Source: Arthrinium phaeospermum
Lineage: Eukaryota; Ascomycota; Sordariomycetes; Amphisphaeriales; Apiosporaceae
Reading direction: 5' to 3'
DNA: 64,000 bases
Assembly (NCBI GenBank): GCA_006503535.1
Contig: QYRS01000001.1
Span: 2,046,001-2,110,000 of the forward strand
Under the pieces are notes generated by a model that saw only the letters and a program-made list of their open reading frames with translations, searched no databases and was not told the origin of the DNA. Positions 21,301 through 33,745 of this stretch are shown here, in pieces. Position 1 is the stretch's first letter. Every line of letters begins with the position of its first letter. Made by a program: the position numbers and the translations under genes.

Positions 21301-22757
21301 AATTTATAAATAAATAAAAAATTTTTTTATTTATTTAAAAAAAATAATTAAAATAAATATATTTTAATAAAGTTTATTAAAATAAAATAAATAATATTAA
21401 ATTATTTTAAATTAAATATTTTATTAATAAACGAGTTATTTAATTTTATTTTTATTAAAATTAATTTCTTTATTTATAAAATTATTTTTTAAGATTTTAA
21501 TTTTAAAATATTATTTATTATAATAAAATAAGCAATTCTTTATTTTAAAAAGGTTATAAATCGAAAAAAAATAATATTATTACTTAATTAATATATATAT
21601 TATTATCAATTACGCTTTTTTTTTAATAATTAAAATTTTATATTTAATTTTAAATATTTATTAATAATATATACTTTTATTAATATTAAAATATTAAAAG
21701 TTATAATTATTATTAATATTATAAATTAAATAATTATAATTTTAAAATATATTAAATTAAAATATATAATTAAATAAATAATAATAGTTTTTTTAATATA
21801 TTTTAAAAGATTATTTTTTTAACCTTAATAATAATTATTATATTAATTAAAAAAATAACCGCCGAATATATAAATAATAATTATATAATTATATTAATTA
21901 TAAACTTAATTATAATAAATAAATTATTATTAATAACGTTTTAACTTTTTTAAATTATATTATTTATTAATATTAAATTTAATATAATTTTAAAAATATA
22001 ATATATATTTTTTAAAAAATTTCTACCTCGTTTAATATTTTGTTAAATACTTTTATAACGAATAAATTTTTAATATAATTAATTTAATAAATATAAAAAA
22101 ATATTTTTTTTATAAATTTTATAATTAATTTAAACTTATTTATTAAAAATAATAAAAGTTAATTATAAATAATTTATTTAAATTAAAATTTTATATAATT
22201 AATTATTTATTATTAAGTATTAAAGAATTTATTTTATAATTAAAAAAAGTTATTCTTATTAACGTTTATATTTATATCGAATCCTTAATATTTATTAATA
22301 AAATTAAAAAATCGTTAATAAATATTTTAAAATATAAATTAATAAAAATTTAATTAATATTTTAAAAAATTAATAAATAAAATTCCGTTTATTAAAAAAT
22401 AATAAAATTAAAAATTTAATAATCGATTTTATTTATTAAATCGCTAAAATATAAAAATTTTTAATAAAATTTATAATAAATTATATAAAAAAAATTAATT
22501 TAAATAAGTTAATAAATTAATTTTCTTATATATTTATTATTTATAATATAATAAAAATATACGATTAAAAAAAAGGCCGAGTAATTATAAATTTTAAAAC
22601 TTTAAATAAAGTTGTAATATTTAATAATTATTTATTACCGTTTTAATAAATTATTATCGAATTATTAAAAAAAATATATATTATAAATAAATATTATAAA
22701 TTTCTTTTATTAATTTTTAATTTATTTTAAATATTAATACTTATTTATAATAGTAAG
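18328..22757 (+). mobile_element. Left internal part of a heavily RIP-mutated LTR retrotransposon
   Basis: 4.4 kb of almost pure A+T with scattered CG-context survivors. No reading frame or retroviral motif can be read. It ends abruptly at TTCGAA 22758-22763, where ordinary base composition begins. The orientation of the retrotransposon cannot be read. Its remaining part is 50554-54959; the whole element without the island would be about 9.2 kb, long for this class, so further nested repeats may be hidden. Confidence 0.75.
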
Positions 22758-22763
22758 TTCGAA
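22758..22763 (+). repeat. Left junction motif TTCGAA
   Basis: Same hexamer as at 50548-50553, placed exactly at the composition boundary. Confidence 0.5.
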
Positions 22764-22830
22764 GACCGACGGCGAAAATTTCCTTATACCGCTTGGCATT
22801 AAAATCACCCCTGCCCATAGTGGGCCTGCT

Positions 22831-24522
22831 ATGGCCCTGTCAGCCTATCGCTTAAGTAGCTGCATGAGTTTTGGAGTACCGCACCGTACGTCCATTCGTT
22901 CAATTACGCGCCCCATCCCTGTCGCCGCCTCCAACCACGCCGTCTCAGCTCTCGTGCCTCTGCCATTCGTCCATCAATCGCCATGGCTGCCCTCGACCTC
23001 CACTTCCACTACAACCACCAGAGACAAGTATGCGCTAATTGTCATGGTCACCTTCAAGGATTCGACCAATCTAGATCCGGCTTCCATGGCGGCGCGGCTT
23101 GCACGCCAATCCGCGCGGAAGTCGCAGAAGACACCCTTGCAGAGGCGGAAAGGGAAAGGCCAAGTTCCTCCACCTCCGACACCTCACGTCGGTCTTTCCC
23201 CTCCTTCTCCACGAGCGAGGGGCTCCCACCCGACGTCGACTCCAGCAGCTTCAAAACATCCGATCGTGCGCCCCACTTGGCCCGGCCTTCCGACCTCGAG
23301 ACATGCAAGTGAAGATACCGGCGAAGACGAGTGCAACTTCTGCGCCCGCGACCTCCAGACACGCCGGCACCGATGCCGGGAATGCTCGATTCTTCTATGC
23401 TTATCGTGCATCCTCAACGCGCCCACTATTCACCCGGGCCACACCTTTGATCTGGAGGGGGAAGATGGTGCCGGCGCCGGCGTCGGCCCTAGCCTCCCTA
23501 GCAATATTTCACACCAGTCCCAGTCTATCGGCGCATCGGACCTAGGTGGCAGGCCACGGCTCGGCGAGCCTCCGCCAGACGACACCTCCACTACGGACGA
23601 CGAAGTGCCGTTCCCAGATCTAAGCGACGACGAAGTGCCATTCCCGGATCTAAGTGACGACAGCGAACTGCCGTTCCCGGATCTAAATAACGACGATGAC
23701 GATGACGATGACGAAAGCGACAGCGTGCCCTTCCCTGAAGTGGCTAGCATTGCACCGGAAGAGGAGGAAACAAAGCCAGAGAAGTGCTCTATCTGCCAAA
23801 AACTACAGTTCGGCGTGCGGTACGGCTGTCAAGACTGCGCTGACATCCTGTGCAGGCCTTGCTCCGGCCTCCACCCCCTTGGCCACCGATTGAAGCTGGC
23901 AGTTGCGGCCGCTTCAGAGAAGAACGACAGCGACCGTGTTGAGTATGTGGGCACAAATCATATCGCAAGGGAACGCCCTGGTGCGAAGCGGAGGCGCAGC
24001 GTCGGGTCTCGGAGGTCCAGTCCGAACCCTGCAGATATCACGATCGAACTTGATCAGGCCCAAAGCAGTGGAAGTCGCAGTGGAAATCGCAGTGGCAATG
24101 GCAAGCGTCGCGCCATCGAGCCGGGACAGCCTGGGTATACGACGATGTCTCTACCTAACGCGCAAGTCGAGGCGATACACGCTATGTTCACGGCAATGCA
24201 ACATCTTGTGCAGGCTGGCGTGCCACTTCCGGGGGTGCCAGGTGCATCAGCCCCGTTTCCCGGGGCTAGCAGTCCAGAGCCTCCACGACGCCTTCGAAGG
24301 CGGAATCTTAGTCATAGTGCATCTAACCTTCATGCCCTCGATTCTGACTCCGATATAGCGCCGTCCAAGCCCCCGCGGAAGGGCAAACCGTGGGATGCCG
24401 CAGACAGGAGGCAGCTCCGGTCCCTGAAGAACCAAAATCATACGAATGCGGAGATAGCGACGATCATGGGCCGCACAGAAAGCGCCATCCACATGCAATG
24501 GTACAAACAGTCCGCTAGATAA
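22831..24522 (+). CDS. Two ZZ-like zinc fingers plus C-terminal Myb/SANT-like domain
   Basis: An intact frame of 563 aa. The reading frame is open from 22831, but ATG 23044 (MVTFKDSTNLDPASMAARLA, 492 aa) may be the true start, because the preceding stretch looks like a pyrimidine-rich leader. Two similar Cys/His modules follow: CNFCARDLQTRRHRCRECSI with LCLSC and a later HPGH (about 167-205), and CSICQKLQFGVRYGCQDCAD with LCRPC and HPLGH (about 321-355), both of ZZ type. Between them lie repeats of the acidic unit DEVPFPDLSD and a poly-Asp run. The C-terminus (about 518-560) reads GKPWDAADRRQLRSLKNQNH and NAEIATIMGRTESAIHMQW, a Myb-like helix-turn-helix. It is probably a nuclear, DNA-binding or chromatin protein. 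It is the first gene of the island, starting within 70-290 bp of the junction. Confidence 0.8.
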   Translation: MALSAYRLSSCMSFGVPHRTSIRSITRPIPVAASNHAVSALVPLPFVHQSPWLPSTSTSTTTTRDKYALIVMVTFKDSTNLDPASMAARLARQSARKSQKTPLQRRKGKGQVPPPPTPHVGLSPPSPRARGSHPTSTPAASKHPIVRPTWPGLPTSRHASEDTGEDECNFCARDLQTRRHRCRECSILLCLSCILNAPTIHPGHTFDLEGEDGAGAGVGPSLPSNISHQSQSIGASDLGGRPRLGEPPPDDTSTTDDEVPFPDLSDDEVPFPDLSDDSELPFPDLNNDDDDDDDESDSVPFPEVASIAPEEEETKPEKCSICQKLQFGVRYGCQDCADILCRPCSGLHPLGHRLKLAVAAASEKNDSDRVEYVGTNHIARERPGAKRRRSVGSRRSSPNPADITIELDQAQSSGSRSGNRSGNGKRRAIEPGQPGYTTMSLPNAQVEAIHAMFTAMQHLVQAGVPLPGVPGASAPFPGASSPEPPRRLRRRNLSHSASNLHALDSDSDIAPSKPPRKGKPWDAADRRQLRSLKNQNHTNAEIATIMGRTESAIHMQWYKQSAR

Positions 24523-24844
24523 TGATAATGACCATACTGCAATTTCCAAAACCCTGCTCCGAGACCACTGCACCAAGTCTTGTCGATGCCTCGATTCGTG
24601 ACATCCTTGAAGCATGAGTGACGCGAAGACCCCCGCATTCTCACAGCGCACGACTGAGCTTATGCACCAATCTGCACGTCTACGTTTGATATATGCAGCC
24701 ACTGAACGTAGCTCGTGTTGATTGTCCATGTTTATTTGTTGACAGGTCTGGCAGGTCTGGCAGATCGCTGGATGGCTTGAGCTCGGACATAAAATAGAGG
24801 CTCTCCCGGCGGGCGATTGCATTTGTACCACTTGAAAACAAAAC

Positions 24845-27815
24845 ATGGCAAAGCGACGCACGCGCAAAACGTATTCGACCCTGAGGAAATCCCCCACCCC
24901 GGGCGACGTGTCGGACACGATCATTGCGACTCCCACTGCTCACTTTCCCGCGCCCAAGACGTTCAACATGCGGCCCACGGGCATCACGTCCACGCCGCCA
25001 GACGAGTGGCTTCCGCTGGTGGAATGTCCGATCCTCACGAAGTCGCTCACCATGGGCATCGTCAAAGCGCACATGGCCAGGCACTTGTTCTTGCGATTCG
25101 CCTGGGCCGTCAAATCGAAGAAGGACAAGGAGGCAGAGGCGAAGATGGTCGCCAAGCTCTACATTTTCCTGCGCGATCATGATCTGCCCGGCTTGACCGG
25201 GAGCTTTTCCCACCTCCGAGGCAACAAAGTGATGAACTTCCTGATGTGCCAGACCAACCCGATGGACCAAGCGACGTCCCGCCACCGCGTTACACGAAAA
25301 GCCCTCGAGGATTCAACAAGCTCGAGGCCTATATGAAGAAAGGTAAAACATGGAAAGAGGCACTGAACAAGGCGAAAGCGGAGAACTCAGGGCGCGGCAA
25401 GAACTCTAAGACGTCCTGGAAAGTGCCAGCCCTCTTCTCTCCCGAGTACCTGCTGGCCACCCTCGTCGTGGCGTACCCAGACACGTTGTACAAGGACCGG
25501 ATTCAACAGTTAGGGATCGAATGGATGATGGAGCCGCGGGCCACTCTAGCAGTGACGACTGGCTACTGGAAGGATCTCGAACCGGGCCACCTGGACACGT
25601 GGTTCGAGCCCGAGGACAGCGTAGCCGGCGAGTTCCAGGACCTGGGCGCCAGCTTCGAGGCCCCGTACGACCTGCTGTTCGGGGAGGATTATCAGAACCC
25701 CCGCCAGAAACTGCCGGCCTGGGCGCAGGAGGAGGGCAATAGTAGCCCACTCGACAGCAGCGACCTGGAAGAAGTGGGCCGCGGTGGCGGCATCGGCATG
25801 CCGGGAGACCCCCCCTTTGATGAAGAGGCCAGAGCCTTCGAGCATCTCCTCGAAGTCGACGTGTTTCAGAAGGCGCAGGTTCTGGCGGAGTGGCTGTCCC
25901 GCATCTTCGCCGACTCGACCGACATCCTCTTCCCTTGGTGCAGCCACTGGGCGGATCGGATGCGGTCCGTCGGATCGCTCGAAGAGCAGGTGATCCTGCA
26001 GTCGCTCTTTCTGCAGAGCCTTCGGCGATTGCATCGCCTCTGGACATCGCCGGTCCATAAGGTCTTGTCGGAGGCGTACATGATCGTGGATATGCATGAC
26101 GGCGAGCCCTGGATCTTCGACTGCAGTTTGCAGTCCTCCGTAAGCGGCTATGACGAATACCAAACCTGCCAGAAGGTCCAAGATTGGCTTCGGCAGCTCG
26201 TCAAGGGTCAAGAGGGTGTCGAAACCCTTATCTCGGGGATATTGGAGCAACAGCCGCTGCTTTTCAACCGAGTCACCACGCACCCTATCTACGGCCGATG
26301 GTTCCGTGAGGTCTTCCGGTTCCAGAGATTGCGCACCCAGGCGATCGTCCAGCGTCTGCGAAAGCCATGCGGGCTCCTTCCCAAGAAGACCTCTGCGCTG
26401 CTCCAAAGCCGGTTATGGACCTCGCGCCTCTTCCTCACGAAGTGGCAACTTCTCCAGCTGGTCGTCCCGCAGTTGGATCCGGGCGGTGTGATGTCTGAAG
26501 GGCAGTACCGTTCCTTTGTGAGCCTGGACGTGTACGACATCCAGCAAGGGCCTCCTTCAGCACGGATCTCGCCCCTGACGTGCACGGATCACCACGTCGA
26601 GGGTCTGGATCCAAGCATCAGTTCGGTGCTGGGTGCCAAGGAGATTTTCGGCGTGCTCTTTGGCGATTATGCTCCTACTTTCGAGGCGAAGTTGTGCGCG
26701 GCTCCTGCTACACCGACGGCCGTGCGGTTCGCCGAACCGTTGGAGAGTCCAGTACGGAGATCGCCCCGGCCTGGGTCCCGGCCCGGAACCCGGGCATCGT
26801 CCCCGACGAAGCGGGGGCTCCGTCTGACCGCCAGCATGTCCCCGGAAAAGACACACGAGGTTAGACCAGAGGTGCCGGTACTAAGAAAACCAGGGGTGCC
26901 GGTGCTGGAGCCCAAACCACTTGTGGTGGCGACTCCCATGGCGAACGGGCATGGGCCGCCTGCGACGCCGGCGTTCGCGGGCAAGAAGTCCGCCAAGCGC
27001 CCTTTGAGCCCGAACAGCGCGCGTGAGCGGCCAGCTAAGATGAGAAGACTGGGCGACTGTACACAGGAGGACCTGACGCAGTGGCTGGGCGATGTGAAGA
27101 CCACACTGGTTGAGGAACGTAGTGCCGTCGAGGCGGACACGAAGCGGTTCGTGGACGCGAGTGCGGTGACGCTGAAGGACTCCATCCGTGGCTTGTCTGA
27201 TTCGTTGGAGGCCTCCCACAAGGCCATGGAAAGAACTATCCATGACTTGTCGGCTAAGCTGGATTCCTCCTACCAGAACGCCGACACGATGAAGCAGACG
27301 CTCGACGAGGTGTCTACCAAGCTGGACTCCTGCAACAGCAGACAGGATGCCTTCGAACAACACTCCACAGCCAGTCTGTCCCAGTTGAGTCAACAACAAT
27401 CTGTTGGATTGAGCCGTGCACTGCAGGCGTTCATGGGGGATATTCGGCAAGAGTTCGAAAGCCTCAAGTCGTCTATGGCCCTCACTATTCGGGAGGAGCT
27501 CGATGGCTTCCAGTCGTCTCTGGTCGCTAAAGGACCCCCCAGCCTGGTGATGCGGGCTACCTGGAAGCGCACTGCCCGGTACCAGACAGCTGGACAGAGC
27601 CGAGAGACGCTTGGTCGGCACTGCTCACCCGGGCCGGGTGGTTCTACTTGCACGTCTGGGGAGGCCGGGAGGGATGCCCGGACAAGGGAGTGGACATGGA
27701 CCAGGAAGTGTGCGAGGCGGTGATGAGCCGGTACCCTGACCTGCGCGATGACCACGTCATGTTCGCACTGCGCCATATCCACATGGAAGCGTACAAGCGG
27801 CCTCTCCCGGAGTGA
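24845..27815 (+). CDS. Large protein of unknown function with C-terminal coiled coil; two frameshifts
   Basis: Start 24845 gives MAKRRTRKTYSTLRKS. That frame stays open to 25336, but the main frame (from about 25250 to 27534) is offset by one base and no plausible intron joins them, so a one-base shift lies near 25230-25310. The centre (about 130-540) has aromatic-rich segments (FPWCSHWADRM, HPIYGRWFREVFRFQRL). Then comes a Pro/Ser/Arg linker (RRSPRPGSRPGTRASSPTKR) and a long coiled coil (about 690-830) with repeated heptads such as SIRGLSDSLEASHKAMERTI. At the C6 run 27535-27540 the frame is lost again. In the next frame a clearly coding tail follows (DAWSALLTRAGWFYLHVWGG, then HIHMEAYKRPLPE), stopping at 27815. 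I recognise no family. Confidence 0.65.
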
Positions 27816-28015
27816 GGTGTGTAGGTGTGGAAGCCGATCAGTGGTTGAAGATGGTGTACAGATGTTTTTATGTCGCATCTGGTGTTTGTGGGTGAGGCAC
27901 TTGGATTCTGTAATTGATAGCAGTGGTGATGGACGTGTTAATGGGGTCATTTTATATGCTCTTCTAGTTCTGTCTGAAAAGGGATGAAGTAGCTGTACGT
28001 GTATAGTTTGAAATT

Positions 28016-28592
28016 ACTGTTCAACACAATACGGAGCCAACGTGTTCGTGTTATAAAATCGATCCGGAAAATACCTTAGTAAGCACTCATCCCACCGTAT
28101 GAAAATATAATCTTTCCGTCCAGCCTCCGTGGATCCTCAAAACTCCAAACAAAACCAGCAAGCCACCTCAGTGATATTAATGCAGGAGATTCGAAGAGCT
28201 TAAATAGCCTCAGGCTGTAGCAAAGGTCTCCCGAGCATCGTTTCTACGTCACAGGCCTGGCCACATGGAAAAAATAGCCAATTCACTGTATCAATTGAGA
28301 ACAGTAGCGACTGTTATATCATTGCTGCATATTACGCATGCAACTATATCTACCCAAATGCAAATAAAGCAGCGCTCACGCTCATATCCTTCACGCCAGT
28401 TTTGGTACACACTCAAAACAAAACAAACGCCAGCATACCTCCATGTCTCAAGCAGCCCCAGACCCCAAGCCATTCCATCCCAGGTGATTCCAGTTCCAAG
28501 CCGTCCTAGATGAGGTCCTGACTCACCATACCATATCCAAACTAAACCGTGTCCAGCACGGTACCATATCATCGTCACTAGCCTAGGCATGG
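28016..28592. other. Intergenic region, no gene seen
   Basis: Lies between the converging genes ending at 27815 and 28593. It contains short repeats of CATTCCATCC/GTTCCAAGCC type near 28470-28510 but no supported coding sequence. Confidence 0.4.
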
Positions 28593-29168
28593 CTACTCGT
28601 GGTCACCCGACCGTTCCCGCAGTCGACCAGATCGTCGTGGTCGAAGTGCTGGTCGTGCGGCTACGGCTTGTGCTGCCTCGGCTTGTGCGGCTCTTGATCT
28701 GGTGACGACGTGCTCCTGTGGCCGATAGGCATCGGCAATCGCAATGTCGTGTGAGGTAGTCCTCCGACGGGCTAGTGTTTCAGCTCTATGCTTAGCAATA
28801 GATTCGCGAGTGACTGTATATGTATGAAGTAACTGACCATCGCTATCGATTTGGTTTACGCGCCACCCCTTGTTGGAACGCCGGCGCTTGGGAGGTCTAG
28901 GTAGTAGTCGTGGGTTGTCCATCACTAACTGATCCTGCTCCGCTGACTCAAGCGCGGATGCCATATCCGCAAAACTAATGGAGATAGTCGCAGGTGCACA
29001 GTCGGGTATCTTATGGCGCTCGGCAACAGGGAAAAAGCAATCGAAGGGAATATCCAAGCTGCCTTTGGCAGGCTGGCCCTGTTTGCGGAACACTTCTTCG
29101 TAAACCATCTTAAAAGGGGTCTCTCTGTCGACATCGGTCTCGCCATCTTTATCGGCGTATTCACTACC

Positions 29169-29201
<33 letters not shown>

Positions 29202-30455
29202 TTCGTCGTCCTCGTCGTTCTCTTCGTCATCGTCGAGATCTGTAGCTCTCCAAATGGACACAGATGCATCGTGGGTTGGCCTCGTCACTGTGAGCGTTCC
29301 ATCTGGATTTTCTTCTTCCTTCTTGCCGTTATACGCAATGTCGACAACCATTACCGCATCAAGGAGCTTATAGGATCGCTTATAGTATTCGTGGACCTTC
29401 TTTTTCAACTTCTTTTCTGCCTCGCTGTAGGCGACCTCGAGAACAATGTGAGGCTGAGCACTGCTCCTAGATCTCCATGCGTAATCTGGGTACTTCACGG
29501 TGGTGGATGGTTTCGTTGACTCCCTCAGTTCCTTGTTTCTTAGCAGGATAGATCCCGCCGGGGCCGGCAATAGGTTACTGAGGAGATCACGAAGCTCTGG
29601 AACTTTCGCTCGAAGCTGATACAACTCTTCGGTAATGAGGTCGGCAAAACGATCGACGAAGCTGTTATGGACTAAGGTAGGCATGAGGCGTAGGAAAAGA
29701 TCACCAGTCTCGGGGTTCCAGTGAAATCGCAATTTATCTCCCCAATACCCGAATACGTCGGGGTCGTTCTCGCATCTACGTTCAAGCTCGTCGAAAGATG
29801 CCTGACCACCGCTGAAATGAAGGAACGGATGATCGTCGCCCGAGTATACTAGGCCTAGTGCTACGTCGTAAATGGCGTTAAAGGCGGCCTGGATTTGGGG
29901 CTCGTCTTCGGCAGGGAAGTTCGGCTTGTGCTCAGTGTCGGTCTGGTGACGGTCGGGTTGGTTATGGGCGACTGCGACGTCACTGGGTGGCTTCGATTCA
30001 GGCGAGGGCAAGGCGCGAGCAGGCGAGGGCAGGATGGGAGGGTGTGTCCACGTCGACGTTTGCGCCCGCGAGATTGACCTTCGTCGCTGCTGAAGCTGGT
30101 CGTTGGTGTGGGAGCCATGGTCGCGAGATGGAGATGAACGAGAACCAGGGAGGGCGCGAGTAGATATAGTGATGGGAAACCGAGGGATCGATGTTGGTTC
30201 GATGTCAGGATTGACTCTACGTCGCGGTAGCCTACGTCTGAAGTGGCTGGCGTTCTGGCGGTCTGTCGGGTAATGCGCTGTGGTTGTGGTACAAGAAAGA
30301 TGATGAATCAGACTGCATTCGCGCGATGCAGAGGCAGCTAGAAGTGGGTGCGGGGCTAGCCAAGACGCTGTACTGTGCGGGGAGTAGGCCCCTAGCGCCC
30401 GACTTTGGTGCCTGGACCGACCCGGCAGTCGAAGCGACTCCTGCATGCGCTGCAA
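28593..30455 (-). CDS. PD-(D/E)XK nuclease-like protein (Uma2-like fungal family)
   Basis: The frame is 620 aa. The core (about 185-385) has the fungal Uma2-like restriction-endonuclease fold: FAD-LITEELYQLRAKVP helices, then YPDYAW with Asp324, a strand PHIVLEVAYS with Glu340, a Lys-rich helix (EKKLKKKVHEYYKRSYK), and VMVVDIAYNGKKEE. A poly Glu-Asp-Gly stretch (about 405-435) and a C-terminal Arg-rich region (RPALRPRRSGRLRERSG) follow. The first 150 residues are low-complexity. An overlapping frame starting at 30118 (MAPTPTTSFSSDEGQSRGRK) looks like a more natural N-terminus, which would imply a one-base shift near 30000. The nuclease fold is inferred from motif order; activity is unproven. 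It is one of two PD-(D/E)XK-type genes in the island. Confidence 0.7.
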
Positions 30456-30508
30456 TTCAGCATTGCGCTAAAGGGGCGTCGCTACAATCTAGCAAACTGA
30501 ACTGCTGA

Positions 30509-32274
30509 GCGCACTGCAACCCCAGCGCTTGAGGTGTTTGGCTATTGGTCTTCGAATCCGCTGTAGTATGCGACATGTCTACAAGTGATGTTCGGCAGTT
30601 CAATGTTGAGGTGGAATTTAGGTTATGGAGCTCAGTGGATGCTACTACTGCAACTGCCGATTCCACTCCAGATCCCAATCAGTCATCTACAACACCAATC
30701 TCGAACAAGATCAATTCGCGTACCGTAAAGACAAGCTAAAAATATATCCATATGCTCGATTTTACCTACAGCTCTTATTTCGAGCCTCGTATCTGGCAGA
30801 ACTAGTCGTTGCCCTTTTATATATAATGTCAAAGCTGAAAGCTCATGCTAGGTATCTCGGTAGGCATCAGAAGTTGTGGTACTGATGTTGTCCAACAGGC
30901 TGTGCATCTGGTGTATGTAGTTCTCACGCAGTCATGTGACGTGACTTGGTGAGTCTCAACAAAAGAACTATGGCAAGTCAGCCGTGACTGTACAGGCGGA
31001 TGCATCTGATCAATTAGATGCGCCCGTCCTGCCTGAAATCAGAGAACATGAAGTCTGGAAAAGATGCGAAGTATCTGAATGTACACTCTCCTGGCATACA
31101 TTCTGACCAATGAATGTCAACGCATGCGAGCAGAAGTTGATGGGTGGTTATGGTGTGCTTCCGGTCGCATTCGATCCAAGTCCGGTTGCCAGTCGTCTGG
31201 CAGTCAATTGTACAAATGGGTTGCTGGTGTGATCGGCAGAACGTAGTGCCGCCTTCGCAGGCCAAAGGTCTGAAGCCTTTGTGAAAAAAACTTGAAGGGT
31301 AGAAGGCTCTTGGCATGAAGGCTCTGGGCAGAAGGCAGAAAGCCGAAGGCAGAAGGCAGAAGACAGAAGGCAGAAGACAGAAGGCAGAAGGTAAGAAGGC
31401 TCTTGGCATGAAGACAGAAGGCTGAAGGCAGTAGCAGCAGGCTGAAGGAGGAAGGCAGAAGGCAGAAGGCTCTTGGCATGGAGGCTGAAAGCAGCGTGGC
31501 ACGTGCACGAAGACTTCAGGGGCTTGAGTCGTTTGCCTTCGTGCCAAGACTCTATACGCAACTCTACCCGTGCCAAGACCCGAGTACATCCTCGTGTTAG
31601 CCATCTGTGACCACGCACGCCTACTAGGTTTGCCTCACAGAAGTCACACCATATATTGCGTTCTGGTCGAAGTCTGTCACAGGTGGCAACGCAGCAGCAA
31701 GCACTCGAGTTTCCATCGCATTCTTGCGTTGGAAACGAAGCCCGAGTCCCGGGTGTCTCCTGCAGGGACGGCAGTCGACTCCTGGAGGCCTTGTCGCACA
31801 CAATCTTGCAGAATCTCGCAGAAGACTGCAATTGGACACATCGCAGGGGTCGCGGATGGCCGGCTGACTTTGGTGGCTGGATTGCACGCAGGCTGCTGCA
31901 CTCGCTGACGCAAGATGTGCAAACGAAAGAATTGCATTGTCTGGACAGCTGCAGCATCCCGTACGAAGCCAGCCCCTGGAAATTGAGTGGCAGGAAACAT
32001 GGCAGCCAACGAGCGCGGCTCCTGTATATGAGCTGCCCACCATTCCTGCTTCCCACGCTTCTTTCTCTCCAGGAGCATTCTTTTCTCTGGCGGCCTCGTG
32101 TCTCTGGTCTTCTCACGTGGGAGATTCATTTGCCTCTTACCTGCATACTGTTGTACAACTCTATCTTGTACGGCTGTCCGGCTGCATTGTCCAGCTGCAT
32201 TGTATGGTTGCACAGCTTCCCATTGTACGGTTGCACAATACCATTTTGCTCCCTCTGCTTCACTTACATCAGTC
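30509..32274. other. 1.8-kb gene-free region with simple repeats
   Basis: No supported gene. It contains the minisatellite at 31280-31490 and, at 32130-32260, several copies of a short motif (CATTGTACGGTTGCAC and variants) just upstream of the next gene's start. Confidence 0.5.
31280..31490 (+). repeat. Minisatellite of GCAGAAG heptamers with AAGGCTCTTGGCATG inserts
   Basis: The unit GCAGAAG/ACAGAAG is repeated many times. The 15-bp segment AAGGCTCTTGGCATG appears three times, near 31307, 31397 and 31469. The open frames across it are by-products of the repeat. Confidence 0.85.
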
Positions 32275-33711
32275 ATGGACAACATCCAGCCCAGCAACAT
32301 CATGCCGGATCTGCCCAGCAACCCAAACCCTTCCACACACGCGGAACCAATGGCTCAGCCATTGGGCGGTGACGCGGGCCTGGTTCTCGACCAGTCCATG
32401 GAACCTGTGATCATGGAGGTCGGGGCGATCGAAAACCTCCCCACCATCCTTTCCTCGGTCTTGAACACCGAGCCTGCCCCGGAAAGCAACCAACCCTCCA
32501 CCCCAGCCAATGCCCAAACCACCCCCAAGCCAACCAAGAAGTCCCCTTACAAGGATGACGAGGAGCGAATGCGACGCAACCTGCTGCACTCCTTCTGGGG
32601 CAAGAAGAATCGCATTTTCCAGCGGGTGCACACCTTCCTCGAAGAGTGTGGCGGCCGGGGATACTTCCTCTTCGAGGCAGACGGGCGCGTCTACGTCTAC
32701 ACCACCGCCTCCACGCCCTCGGAGAACATGATGTGGCCCTACGACCATGCAGGCCTCATTGTACGTTCCTTGCCCTCCTTGCGCTGCCCTCCTCTGACTA
32801 ACTGCTTAGCGTCGCATCGACCCCTTTATCGAGATCCACACCGCTCGAGAGTTCGATGAGCTCCCCCCAGCCGATCGCGGTCGCAAGAAGCACTGCAACA
32901 CTGACCATCTACGCGACCCGAACGAGCACCTCATGCCTGCCCCGCAACAGTACTACGTTCCGGGCCAGCAGGCTTTCGTTCCCACCCACCAGGCCTACGT
33001 CAATGGCCAACCCTCCGGCGCCCCTTTCCAGATGCCCGCCCAGCAGATGCGGCGTCCTGGCCAGGCAAGTGCGCAGCAGTTGCTGCCTCAAACGCTCCAG
33101 CCGGTGCACCCGCTGGCGTATCCCCAAGTCTTTGACAAAGGCGAGGACAGCGAGGAGGAGTGCCCGCAGAGCATCCAGCAGCAGCTGCCCACCAGCAGCT
33201 CCCTGCGAGCCCCCTATCGGCTGCCCCCTGTGCGTCACACCACGGGCGACGACAGTGACGACAGCCTGAATGATCGCCTGAACAGACGCCTGTTTGCTGA
33301 CCCGGAGTCGAGTGACTCCGACACTGCCGTGCATGCGCACCGCTCGAGGAGCCTGCATGCATCTCGCCGACAGGCTGGCGCCGCGCTAGGCATCAGGCCA
33401 TCCACGCCTCTCTCCTCGCATGACCACCCCACCCCCTCTTCCTCGCCCTTGCGACACGTCGACAGCCATTTCGTCGTCTCGCCAGGGTCCCCTACTCCCA
33501 GGGGTCGTGGCAAAGCCGCGATTGGCTCGCCTCCTCTCCTGGCTGCTCCTGAACCCCCAAGCGGCATGAGGCCACGCTTACGACGCCTGCAGCCACGCCT
33601 ACCAAGCGAGGACGTGGCCGGCCCAAGAAGATCCGCCCGGAGACGGAGACACAGGAAGCCCCCAAAGAGTCGCCCAATAAGCGCCGCTATCATGGCCTGC
33701 GAAAGCGGTGA
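32275..33711 (+). CDS. DNA-binding protein: MADS-like N-terminal region and C-terminal AT-hook, one frameshift
   Basis: Exons are 32275-32760 and 32810-about 33711; the intron has a GTACGT donor and a CTAAC branch site before TTAG. Residues about 100-145 (FWGKKNRIFQRVHTFLEE, then GYFLFEADGRVYVYTT) resemble the core of MADS-box domains, though weakly. A Gln/Pro-rich linker follows. As written the frame runs to 33745 with a nonsense-looking tail. If one C is added to the C5 run 33554-33558, the other frame reads TPTKRGRGRPKKIRP, a textbook AT-hook, and stops at 33711. The C-run break is thus probably an assembly error or a recent mutation. Likely role: nuclear DNA-binding or chromatin protein. 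Confidence 0.65.
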
Positions 33712-33745
33712 GCAGGAGGCTGGTCGTTGCTGCCAAGGTGTCTGA

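Noticed and set aside
31148..32116. 322-codon frame on the minus strand
   Set aside because: It runs through the GCAGAAG minisatellite and its protein is repeat-derived (LPSAFCL-type words).
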